10,326 nt of DNA from Oligoflexales bacterium (lineage in GTDB: Bacteria > Bdellovibrionota > Oligoflexia > Oligoflexales > Oligoflexaceae). Below the pieces are notes generated by a model. That model had not been told where the DNA came from. It did no database searches and saw only the letters and a program-made list of their open reading frames with translations. The stretch spans positions 1 through 10,326 of the forward strand of contig JADFZC010000066.1 of NCBI GenBank assembly GCA_015232735.1, in the 5' to 3' direction. Both the position numbers and the translations under genes were made by a program. How positions within the stretch are numbered: position 1 is the stretch's first letter; every line of letters begins with the position of its first letter. Below, piece by piece: positions 1 to 6,475 of the stretch.

Positions 1-1131
1 ATGGCTCTTTTGTCCATGACCACACTGTACTTTGCATACCGTATCGCATTTCTCTATTTCGGGGAAGGCCGGGCAAGGGTCATTACCCTGATAATCGGTT
101 TCTGGTATTACAGCATATTTTTTTGTCCGGTCCTCCTTTCAGAATCATACACACAGCTGCTTATCATGCCCGCATTCTATTGCCTGGCTTTGCATGAACA
201 AAAGAAAGCCATAAAAGTCAATCCATGCCTGCTTTCGGGAGCACTTGTGTCAATGGCTGTGGAACTCAGGCTTCAGTCGGCACTGCTGTGCATTCCTGTC
301 TTTGTTTACCTGATTTTTAAAAAAGAATATCGTGACACACTTGCGTTTATCCTCGGCTTTTGGGGGATTTTTCTGATTTTTGCCATACTCGAATATTTTG
401 CAAAAGGCGAATTTTTTGTAACTCTGGGTGCATCCAGGGACGTAAACCTCACCAGGGAGGGGCTGATTCTAAAAAATCCGGACCACTGGTACGGCTATAT
501 CAGGGATCTTAACATCCAGTTTTCCGAATGGCTCTTTCCATTTTTTTTGTTGGCTGGCATTTTGGGCTCGATAAAAAAAATGCCCCTCATCGGTTTCTCC
601 TGTTTCGGATTTATTGCGTGCCATTCCCTGTTTCCACACAAGGAGATCCGCTTCATCTACCCGGTACAGCCCATCCTTTTCATATGCGCTTTCGCAGGCT
701 ACGAATATTTCAGGGAGCGTTTTGGCGGGACGGTTTTTGTCCGCAAAGGTTACTTTGCGTTCCTTGCAATGCTGTTTCTCATCTCGGCGGAATATTTCAG
801 GGGAAGAGGAATCGATTGGAAGGGGGATGCCTCAGGGGACTCCTTTGTGCTTATGAACAAGATTAGAAACGATAACGATCTGTCACGAGTAATATTGGTG
901 GATAAGGGGGCATTTCTCGGACATTTCAGTCTGCACAGAAAGGTTCCCATTATGGCCTTTTTGGACACAAATGCATTGCAGGGAAATCCAGCTGTCTTTG
1001 ACAGGGGATCATATGTCATATTCCAAAATGAAGATGAAATTCAGATAAAAAACTGGCTTGCGACAAAAAATTTGAAATATGACCCTGCTTTTGAATACAG
1101 AAGGATGAAATCCATCAAAATCATCGAATAA
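1..1131 (+). CDS. GT22-like (Alg9/PIG-B type) membrane glycosyltransferase, 5'-partial
   Basis: Visible are 376 residues of a polytopic membrane protein with hydrophobic segments near residues 29-47, 93-106, 112-132, 178-190, 195-210, 218-233 and 250-263. The key motif is HKEIRF at 213-218, followed by a Tyr-Pro. It matches the HKE-x-RF loop of GT22 mannosyltransferases (Alg9, Alg12, PIG-B), GT-C enzymes that use polyprenyl-phosphate sugars on the outer face of the membrane. The family's N-terminal first membrane segment and acidic catalytic loop are absent. The ATG at position 1 is therefore probably internal and the gene starts upstream of the window. After about residue 265 a soluble tail of roughly 110 residues follows. 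The TAA stop lies 9 bp from the stop of the convergent lipoprotein gene. The sugar and acceptor cannot be told; surface polysaccharide or glycolipid is an inference. Confidence 0.72.
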   Translation: MALLSMTTLYFAYRIAFLYFGEGRARVITLIIGFWYYSIFFCPVLLSESYTQLLIMPAFYCLALHEQKKAIKVNPCLLSGALVSMAVELRLQSALLCIPVFVYLIFKKEYRDTLAFILGFWGIFLIFAILEYFAKGEFFVTLGASRDVNLTREGLILKNPDHWYGYIRDLNIQFSEWLFPFFLLAGILGSIKKMPLIGFSCFGFIACHSLFPHKEIRFIYPVQPILFICAFAGYEYFRERFGGTVFVRKGYFAFLAMLFLISAEYFRGRGIDWKGDASGDSFVLMNKIRNDNDLSRVILVDKGAFLGHFSLHRKVPIMAFLDTNALQGNPAVFDRGSYVIFQNEDEIQIKNWLATKNLKYDPAFEYRRMKSIKIIE

Positions 1132-1140
1132 ACAAATGAA

Positions 1141-2373
1141 CTATTTTATCTGGTTTTCCCTCATTTTCTGCCAGATCATTTCGGCCATTGCTTTTGCAGT
1201 GTTCGAATTGGGATGTACGCCATCGTCAGTGTAACTTTGACCTTGAGATGAAATTTTACGGACGTCCACCATCACGCATTTTATCTTTGCCCCTTCGCAG
1301 ATGGCCTTTTCCTTTTCCGTGGCATAATCCAAAGCCTCTCTGTAATCTCCCTGCGTGGCATATGCATGTGTCATAAAATTCCATTTTGACGGCTCAGCAT
1401 AGTAATATCCTGAAAACACCACATAGTGGACACCATCCTGATCCATCATGTCCAGTATTTCCCTGAGCGTGCCAATTGCACTGTCCAGAACCTCCCTGCA
1501 TCTTGAAGTAAGAGACGTTGCGCAAGTCTCTCTGGCACCAAGGACATCATTCCCTCCCCCATCCATCACGATTATCTTGACATTCTGGTTTCGGATATTT
1601 TGATACTGATTTTTTATGTCGTTCATCCTGTGACCGTTCGTCGCATGATTTACGATATTCATTCCGGACAGGGACTTGAGATTGTTTTCGATCATCTGGC
1701 CATGACGGAATATCGAATCACCGATCATGTGCACCCCTCCGCTGCCACTGTTCAGTTTACGGCTGGAACCCGTCGCAGGAGATGCAGGAGCAGGAGTCTG
1801 AGACTCTGCAGGTTTAACGTCAGTCTTGTCAGTTCCGCTGTTTCCGGAAGGGCTACTGCCGCCGGTAAAGTCCTTGAATGCCACCACAGCCTTGAAGGTA
1901 GTTCCTTCGCCTCCAACGACATGAATATAGTCCCTGCAGCCCTCCCTTGGATTTTGGGGATCCTCACTGGCACAGGTTACATACAGGGGCCTTGTTTGGT
2001 CCAAATCGCTGTATAGCAAAATATCTATGGTTATTTTATCGCCATCATTGAATTTGAGGTCCCTCTCCTTCAGAGATTCGCTGAGAGCGGAAAAACTTTT
2101 ATCCCTGCCAAGCCTGATTTTTGTCTTGCCGTCAAAACCTGGAATATCGCCAACTTCAAAGTCGGCACATTCAATGCATGTTATCTTTATTGTTGCCATG
2201 TTAAATGACTTCATTTTCTGAAGCGCTGTGTCCTCAAAATCTCCAAAAGAAATAGATTTTAAAGTTGAATCCCCATTATCCGGGGCATACCGGGTTTGGG
2301 TGTTACTGCAGCCAGCCAGCACCATCAGCATCAAAAAGGTAAGCAGTATTCTTCTAAACAAAATCAAAGCCAC
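1141..2373 (-). CDS. Secreted lipoprotein with C-terminal SGNH/GDSL hydrolase domain
   Basis: I chose the GTG at 2373 because GGAAGG lies 7 nt upstream; an in-frame TTG at 2388 has no such site. This start gives a 410-residue protein with a lipoprotein signal: two Arg at 7-8, a hydrophobic core and lipobox LAGC with Cys22. Ser at +2 favours the outer membrane. Residues about 23-165 form an unrecognised domain with four Cys that could make disulfides. A Ser/Pro/Thr-rich linker (about 170-212) leads to the SGNH domain. Block I is GDS with nucleophile Ser220, block II an Asn-Gly near 246, block III GGND with Asn275, and block V DGVH with Asp384 and His387, so all catalytic positions are kept. 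The family comprises esterases, lipases and glycan O-deacetylases or acetyltransferase partners. A periplasmic or surface ester hydrolase is supported, the substrate is not. The TAG stop faces the stop of the GT22 gene 9 bp away. Confidence 0.85.
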   Translation of the reverse strand: MALILFRRILLTFLMLMVLAGCSNTQTRYAPDNGDSTLKSISFGDFEDTALQKMKSFNMATIKITCIECADFEVGDIPGFDGKTKIRLGRDKSFSALSESLKERDLKFNDGDKITIDILLYSDLDQTRPLYVTCASEDPQNPREGCRDYIHVVGGEGTTFKAVVAFKDFTGGSSPSGNSGTDKTDVKPAESQTPAPASPATGSSRKLNSGSGGVHMIGDSIFRHGQMIENNLKSLSGMNIVNHATNGHRMNDIKNQYQNIRNQNVKIIVMDGGGNDVLGARETCATSLTSRCREVLDSAIGTLREILDMMDQDGVHYVVFSGYYYAEPSKWNFMTHAYATQGDYREALDYATEKEKAICEGAKIKCVMVDVRKISSQGQSYTDDGVHPNSNTAKAMAEMIWQKMRENQIK

Positions 2374-2380
2374 AAAAAAA

Positions 2381-2386
2381 CCTTCC
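2381..2386 (-). promoter_or_regulatory. Ribosome binding site GGAAGG deciding the SGNH lipoprotein start
   Basis: On the minus strand GGAAGG is followed by seven T residues and then GTG, an ideal spacing. This places the start at 2373, five codons inside the longest open frame (TTG at 2388), and gives a signal peptide of usual length. Confidence 0.65.
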
Positions 2387-2656
2387 AATTCCGAAAAGCA
2401 AAAAACAGAGAGGTGTCCCCATACTTGACCTGCATCAAATCAATGCTGAAAAAAGCAAGTCTCTTTTTGATCCATCCTTGAAACCACACATCACCGGCAA
2501 TTGAATATCCATCAACGGAATGGACAGAACATCAACCCAACATGCAAATTCCATTCGCAAATGCCCCACACAGATCAAACAGGCTTAAGATGCTGTAATC
2601 AAAAGATTTAAAGGAAACGAGACAACACTGACTGTCAGCCGGGCATGTAAATTTGC

Positions 2657-2671
2657 TGTTCAGTATGAACA
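2657..2671 (-). terminator. Weak hairpin downstream of tdk
   Basis: TGTTCA and TGAACA form a perfect 6-bp inverted repeat around a 3-nt loop, about 25 nt past the tdk stop on the minus strand. The stem is AU-rich and is followed by GCAAATTT rather than a U-tract, so it is at best a poor intrinsic terminator. It could also be an operator-like palindrome or chance. Confidence 0.25.
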
Positions 2672-2695
2672 AAGATTTCCGGATTTGTGATATTT

Positions 2696-3259
2696 TCAAG
2701 ACAGCTTGTCATGATAGCAAGCCGCACAGGCTGGAAGATATTTCTCTTCGGCACCAAGATCGACCACCGGACCTTCTCTGGTCGGAGTTCCATCCTTTAT
2801 CTTGAGATTGAATATGGCCTTTCTGTTGCAATATGCGCATGTCGTCTTAACCTCTTCAATCGAATCGGCAAGTTCCATGAGCCTCAAAGATCCCTCGAAT
2901 AGGTGGGTCTTGAAATCGGTCCTAAGCCCGTAACATATGACCGGTATATTATGGGTTGTCGCAATCAGTCTCAGTTTTTCGATAAATTTTGAAGAAAGGA
3001 ACTGTGCTTCATCAACAAGGATGCAATGCTTGTCCTTTAAAAGCTCCCTTGATATTTCCGTCGAATCATCCACCAGTATATCCGCCTCGCATACGAGGCC
3101 CGCCCTGGATTTTATGACATTTTCGCCAAACCTTACGTCAAGTCTGGGTTTGAGAAGAAGAACATTTTTATTTTGAACCCTGTAATTATGCGCCACAGCA
3201 AGAAGATTCATTGTCTTGGCACTGCTTACAGCACCATATCTGAAATATAACTTTGCCAT
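2696..3259 (-). CDS. tdk: Thymidine kinase, type II (salvage)
   Basis: Tdk phosphorylates thymidine to dTMP with ATP in the cytoplasm. The 187-residue length fits type II bacterial thymidine kinases. Visible in order: P-loop GAVSSAKT (9-16), Walker-B-like DEAQF (83-87) with the likely catalytic Glu84, CYGLRTDF (109-116), which matches the E. coli enzyme, and a zinc site built from CAYC (Cys141, Cys144) and a C-terminal CAAC-YH (Cys178, Cys181). The substrate lasso lies between the two zinc halves, around 150-175. The P-loop has Ala where the consensus GxxxxGK has Gly. The ATG has AAGG about 6 nt upstream and sits 23 bp after the ricT stop, so this is probably the last gene of the tmk-holB-ricT-tdk operon. 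The product feeds Tmk, encoded at the other end of the operon. Confidence 0.93.
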   Translation of the reverse strand: MAKLYFRYGAVSSAKTMNLLAVAHNYRVQNKNVLLLKPRLDVRFGENVIKSRAGLVCEADILVDDSTEISRELLKDKHCILVDEAQFLSSKFIEKLRLIATTHNIPVICYGLRTDFKTHLFEGSLRLMELADSIEEVKTTCAYCNRKAIFNLKIKDGTPTREGPVVDLGAEEKYLPACAACYHDKLS

Positions 3260-3282
3260 TAAATACCTTTTTGCCCCTTAAT

Positions 3283-4455
3283 TCAGTGATTACCCTTTTT
3301 CTTTTTGTGGTGATGCCTCTTATGATGATGTTTCTTGTTGGGGTGATCCTTCCCACCCCTGTTCGGATCATTCTCCCTGTTTCTGCCTTCCTGGCGATTT
3401 CCCTGACTTTGACGCGGATCAAATCCCGTCTTTTGAGGTGGTTCCTTTCTCTCGCTTTCCTGATAGGAAGCATTGTCACTGTCCATGGGATCATCCTGTA
3501 AAGCGAGAAGTTCCTCTTCATTCTCGGAGGCATCCTGCGACCTGTATTCATAGGAAATATTAAGATGACCTTCAATATCATCGGGCAAAGCCTTGCTGTC
3601 AAGAAAATCATTTTTATTCTTTTGGAGTTTTTCCAGTTCAGCCTCTTCATCCTTGCCAATGACCTTCAACTCTGAAACCGCATATGATAAAAGCTCGCCC
3701 GAACTTGTTTCAACCACAACCTTTTGATTCAGGATCTCCTCTTTGATAACCATGCCTATCATGTTGTTGGGAAGGCGAACCTTGGTCTTTTTGGGCAAAA
3801 GCCTCTTCCTTAGCTCGATATATGCCTCATCTTCATAAGTAAGGCAGCAGAGCAGACGGCCGCAGCCCCCTGAAACTTTGCTAGGATTCAGCGCAAGATT
3901 CTGATTTTTGGCCATCTTGATGGAGACAGGAAGAAACTCCCTTAAAAAACTGGCACAGCAGAACTCTCTTCCGCAAATGCCAAGCCCGCCGAGCTGCTTT
4001 GCCTCATCCCTTGACCCTATCTGTTTAAGTTCCACCCTGGTTTTCAGTCCACTGGCAAGTTCCTTTACAAGTTCCCTGAAATCCACTCTGCCGGGAGCGG
4101 AAAAATGCACTATGACCTTGTTTCCGCCAAACTGGACATCCACGCTTATAATATGCATGTCAAGGTTGAGTTCCTTGATTTTTGTCTTAGTAAAATCCTT
4201 TGCATATTCAGGAGTAAGACGTCCGGATTTTTGAAGATCCTTTGAGGTTGCAATCCTGATGACCGGTTTGAGAACACTTAAATCCCTTGATCCCGGAGTC
4301 GCATAGTATATTCGTACGACCTGTGCAAGACTCAGTCCCCGTTCCGTATCCACAACAACCTTATCGCCTACGGAGAGATTGAGATCTTTTCCGTCAAAAT
4401 CGTAAATCTTGCTGGCCTTGCGAAATTGAACCCCTACTATATTTACGCCCGACAT
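3283..4455 (-). CDS. ricT: PSP1/RicT (YaaT)-family protein with long charged tail
   Basis: The 390-residue protein has the PSP1 fold across about residues 1-265. Its signature cysteines are C161, C166 and C167 in GICGREFCC, and C198, C203 and C204 in GGCGRLLCC. In Bacillus subtilis RicT (YaaT) is part of the RicA-RicF-RicT complex, which binds Fe-S clusters and affects mRNA maturation by RNase Y, sporulation and competence. Outside Firmicutes its role is not settled, and no RicA or RicF partner is seen here. The tail is unusual: about 268-338 is rich in Glu/Asp, then 340-390 is basic and polar and ends in two HHH clusters among lysines. The ATG has GGGGAG 8 nt upstream. The start overlaps the end of holB by 13 bp, implying translational coupling. 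The neighbours tmk and holB support the assignment, as in Bacillus. Confidence 0.9.
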   Translation of the reverse strand: MSGVNIVGVQFRKASKIYDFDGKDLNLSVGDKVVVDTERGLSLAQVVRIYYATPGSRDLSVLKPVIRIATSKDLQKSGRLTPEYAKDFTKTKIKELNLDMHIISVDVQFGGNKVIVHFSAPGRVDFRELVKELASGLKTRVELKQIGSRDEAKQLGGLGICGREFCCASFLREFLPVSIKMAKNQNLALNPSKVSGGCGRLLCCLTYEDEAYIELRKRLLPKKTKVRLPNNMIGMVIKEEILNQKVVVETSSGELLSYAVSELKVIGKDEEAELEKLQKNKNDFLDSKALPDDIEGHLNISYEYRSQDASENEEELLALQDDPMDSDNASYQESERKEPPQKTGFDPRQSQGNRQEGRNRENDPNRGGKDHPNKKHHHKRHHHKKKKGNH

Positions 4456-5546
4456 AGGCTTTTCTCCCCGTATGAAAATCTATGGAGAAACAGCGACTCC
4501 ATCACAAGCTGTTTGTTCAGGGGAATCTTTGAACGTTCCACAAGTCTCCTCACATCCCTTAATACCTTTCTGATATGCTCTATCTCCCGAAAATCGAGAT
4601 CACGGGTAAAATACCCTGACAAGGCAGTCGTACTAGGTTGTTCCATTCCTAACTTAAACTTATAGTACCGATTTAACAAGATCTCCACATTTTGTGCGAC
4701 CTGAAGGACCGAAGTCTCGGCATTTCTTGAAAGCTCCTCAATAAGCTTTAATATATTCAATGGATTATCGCTAAAAATCATCTCTGATATCTTCCTGTTT
4801 ACTATATCGTCATCCTTATCGACCGACAGAAGATGGGTCAAAGCCGCCCCCGGCGAAAGGCCGTTGAGTTTAAGGGCTTCAAGTATCATATCGTCGCAGG
4901 GTCCAGCGATATCCCTCCTGGCCAGTTCCTCCCTTATCCATCCCGCACTGTCTTTCGCCATTGGCGGATTAATGTGCATTCTAAGAACCATGCGGGAAAG
5001 CATTGTCGGAAGAAAATTCCCCACCTTGCTGGTTGTCATGATGATTTTTGCATGCTCATATGGTTCCTCAAGAGTCTTCAGGAGACTGTTGACTGCAGAT
5101 TCAGTCAACAGATCCGCGTCTATGATAACGGCAGTACGGCTGGACCTTTTGTGGATATTGCCATCGCGGTCCATGCCGTAAAGCATCCCGGAGGCTGATG
5201 GTTTGAATGCAAGGTGGTTTTGAAGCCTTTCCACATCTTCCATCTTGATTGCGCTCTTTTCGCTATCGATCCATAAAAAGTCAGGCTCATCATTGCAGAT
5301 TATCGCCCTGCAGTTTTGACATTTTCCACAGGCGATACCATATTGGCAGTAAAAAAGGCTTGCGATTGCCGCCGCCAGAATCCTCTTTCCAATTCCTTCC
5401 CGCCCCTCCAAAAGAATGACCTGCGGGAGAAAACCGGATGAATTCAGGGAAGCAAGCTGCCTGATGAGATCCCTGTATCCGACAAGCCCCATGAAATCAA
5501 GGCTCCGGGCAGGATCTCTCTCTGTTTTTTTCCCTATTTTATTCAC
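4443..5546 (-). CDS. holB: DNA polymerase III delta' subunit (clamp loader)
   Basis: Delta' is a AAA+ subunit of the clamp loader that opens and loads the sliding clamp. The 367 residues show a degenerate Walker A, GREGIGKR (48-55), with Arg where Thr/Ser is usual, as is common in delta'. A zinc module has Cys67, Cys73, Cys76 and Cys79, with PDF shortly after. LLKTLEEP lies at 155-162, and an SRC-like motif reads SRM at 184-186, keeping the arginine. A stretch at about 122-137 before the Walker B strand (IIDAD) seems longer than usual. The GTG start at 5546 overlaps the tmk stop as GTGA, the classic coupled arrangement. An internal ATG at residue 19 would match the usual N-terminus better but has no good ribosome site. 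The gene sits between tmk and ricT, the expected order. Confidence 0.92.
   Translation of the reverse strand: MNKIGKKTERDPARSLDFMGLVGYRDLIRQLASLNSSGFLPQVILLEGREGIGKRILAAAIASLFYCQYGIACGKCQNCRAIICNDEPDFLWIDSEKSAIKMEDVERLQNHLAFKPSASGMLYGMDRDGNIHKRSSRTAVIIDADLLTESAVNSLLKTLEEPYEHAKIIMTTSKVGNFLPTMLSRMVLRMHINPPMAKDSAGWIREELARRDIAGPCDDMILEALKLNGLSPGAALTHLLSVDKDDDIVNRKISEMIFSDNPLNILKLIEELSRNAETSVLQVAQNVEILLNRYYKFKLGMEQPSTTALSGYFTRDLDFREIEHIRKVLRDVRRLVERSKIPLNKQLVMESLFLHRFSYGEKSLCRA
4464..4469 (-). promoter_or_regulatory. Ribosome binding site for ricT inside the holB 3' end
   Basis: GGGGAG on the minus strand lies 8 nt before the ricT ATG and within the last codons of holB. It supports ATG 4455 as the start and the 13-bp coding overlap. 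Confidence 0.6.
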
Positions 5547-6214
5547 TTGATAGCACCAATTTTACTTTCAATTATATTAATGGCTTCCCTCAAAATCCCC
5601 TCTGGAGTCCCGGACGCGTCAATGACATGAATCCGGTGCGGAAATTTTCCTGCCACATCAAGGTAGGCCTGTCGCAACTTCTCATGGTAGATCCCGTCAG
5701 CATTGTCAAACCGGTCGGGCCTGTCCTCCCCTCCATCATTAACATGATCGTTTTCTCTTCGCTTCAGGCGATTTAATACCACACTTGTCGGGCAATCAAG
5801 CAAAAGTGTAACTTCAGGATCAAAGTCAAAGGCGGAGTTTTTGATTACTGTTTCTACCTTTTCTTCCGGAATTCCTGGCAAAATCCCCTGATAAACCCTC
5901 GTCGAATCATAATATCTGTCGCAAATAATCCACTTGCCGCTCATGACGGCTGGCCTCAGTTTTCCCTCTATGTGCTGTACCCTGGCCGTTGAAACCAGAA
6001 AAAGTTCCGCCAGGGGGAATAGAGGATCATCTTTAAATGGTCTTTTAAAAAGCTGCCTCAAAAAATCTGCGGTTGGAGTCCCACCTGGCTCATATGATTG
6101 AATAAAACTCGCTCCCTTTTCAGTAAATTCCTTGACGAGACCTTCGATGAGAAGCGTCTTGCCGACCCCCTCCCCGCCTTCGATTGTTATAAATTTTTTC
6201 AAGGAGCCTGACAA
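5543..6214 (-). CDS. tmk: Thymidylate kinase (dTMP kinase)
   Basis: Tmk converts dTMP and ATP to dTDP and ADP, the step shared by de novo and salvage dTTP synthesis. I chose TTG 6214 because AAAAGGA lies 9 nt upstream. The frame stays open to a TTG at 6286, but those 24 extra residues are unlike the family. With this start the protein has 223 residues, near the usual 210. The P-loop GGEGVGKT is at 13-20, EPGGT begins at 42, and the DRYYDS motif begins at 99. LLLDCP (137-142) is followed by the Arg-rich LID. The LID region before PDRFDN carries an Asn/Asp/Gly/Glu-rich stretch about 10 residues longer than typical. The TGA stop overlaps the holB GTG start by 4 bp. It is the first gene of the tmk-holB-ricT-tdk operon, transcribed away from the kinase gene. 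Confidence 0.92.
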   Translation of the reverse strand: MSGSLKKFITIEGGEGVGKTLLIEGLVKEFTEKGASFIQSYEPGGTPTADFLRQLFKRPFKDDPLFPLAELFLVSTARVQHIEGKLRPAVMSGKWIICDRYYDSTRVYQGILPGIPEEKVETVIKNSAFDFDPEVTLLLDCPTSVVLNRLKRRENDHVNDGGEDRPDRFDNADGIYHEKLRQAYLDVAGKFPHRIHVIDASGTPEGILREAINIIESKIGAIK

Positions 6215-6223
6215 AAAACAAAT

Positions 6224-6230
6224 TCCTTTT
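6224..6230 (-). promoter_or_regulatory. Ribosome binding site deciding the tmk TTG start
   Basis: AAAAGGA on the minus strand is 9 nt before TTG 6214. A second TTG four codons later (6202) would also keep the whole domain but lacks its own purine-rich site. The upstream TTG 6286 lies inside the presumed promoter. Confidence 0.5.
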
Positions 6231-6257
6231 AATATACGTTTAGATGAAACCAGAACG

Positions 6258-6286
6258 AGAGTACCAACGAGTCCAGATTTGGTCAA
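6258..6286 (-). promoter_or_regulatory. Candidate promoter of the tmk-holB-ricT-tdk operon
   Basis: On the minus strand TTGACC (5 of 6 to the sigma-70 -35 box) is followed after 17 nt by TACTCT, a weak -10 that keeps the TA...T positions. The start site would be near 6251, leaving a leader of about 37 nt that contains the tmk ribosome site. A second TTGACC lies exactly 10 bp further upstream. The prediction rests on sequence match alone. Confidence 0.33.
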
Positions 6287-6404
6287 TGCCGGTCAAAAAT
6301 TTCAAATATATCGCTTATAAAACAGCAAGTTATATTTTACGGCCGCCGGAACTTCCAATTTCCCGCTTTATTTCTTTACCAAATGTCCGAAAGGTTATTG
6401 GGGG

Positions 6405-6434
6405 ATAAGTGCGTCCCGAGCGATCGGTACTTAT
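6405..6434 (+). promoter_or_regulatory. Hairpin with GNRA-type loop upstream of the PEGA kinase gene
   Basis: An outer pair ATAAGT (6405-6410) and ACTTAT (6429-6434) encloses an inner stem CCGA (6416-6419) and TCGG (6424-6427) closed on a GCGA loop, a GNRA tetraloop. The two stems are joined by an asymmetric internal loop (GCGTC against one T). It ends about 41 nt before the kinase ATG, so it may be a 5' UTR element or an operator. It is not followed by a T-run, so it does not look like a terminator. I found no clear sigma-70 promoter for the kinase in this gap. Confidence 0.35.
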
Positions 6435-6475
6435 TTAGAAGAAATAGTTAGCACTGAGAGTGAGTTCATAGAGTA

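Larger units (their letters stand above)
2374..2695. other. Intergenic gap between tdk and the SGNH lipoprotein gene
   Basis: About 320 bp without a convincing coding frame on either strand. It should hold the 3' end of the tdk operon transcript and the promoter of the lipoprotein gene, both on the minus strand. I looked for paired -35/-10 boxes and found only weak matches, so I call no promoter. The one clear structure is a short hairpin at 2657-2671. Plus-strand frames across here are short and resemble no protein I know. Confidence 0.5.

Noticed and set aside
1600..2016. Plus-strand frame of 138 codons inside the SGNH lipoprotein gene.
   Set aside because: Antisense to a gene with complete catalytic motifs, and the translation resembles no protein family.
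2389..2695. Possible mobile-element scar or small RNA in the gap after tdk.
   Set aside because: No terminal inverted repeats, target duplications, transposase remnants or convincing promoter-terminator pair are visible.
3186..3659. Open minus-strand frame of 157 codons overlapping the ricT tail and the tdk start.
   Set aside because: It is a shifted reading of the Lys/Arg-rich 3' end of ricT; the composition is low-complexity basic and the ricT and tdk frames are strongly supported.
6215..6286. The N-terminal extension of tmk to TTG 6286.
   Set aside because: The 24 added residues do not resemble Tmk, overlap the likely promoter, and TTG 6214 has the better ribosome site.
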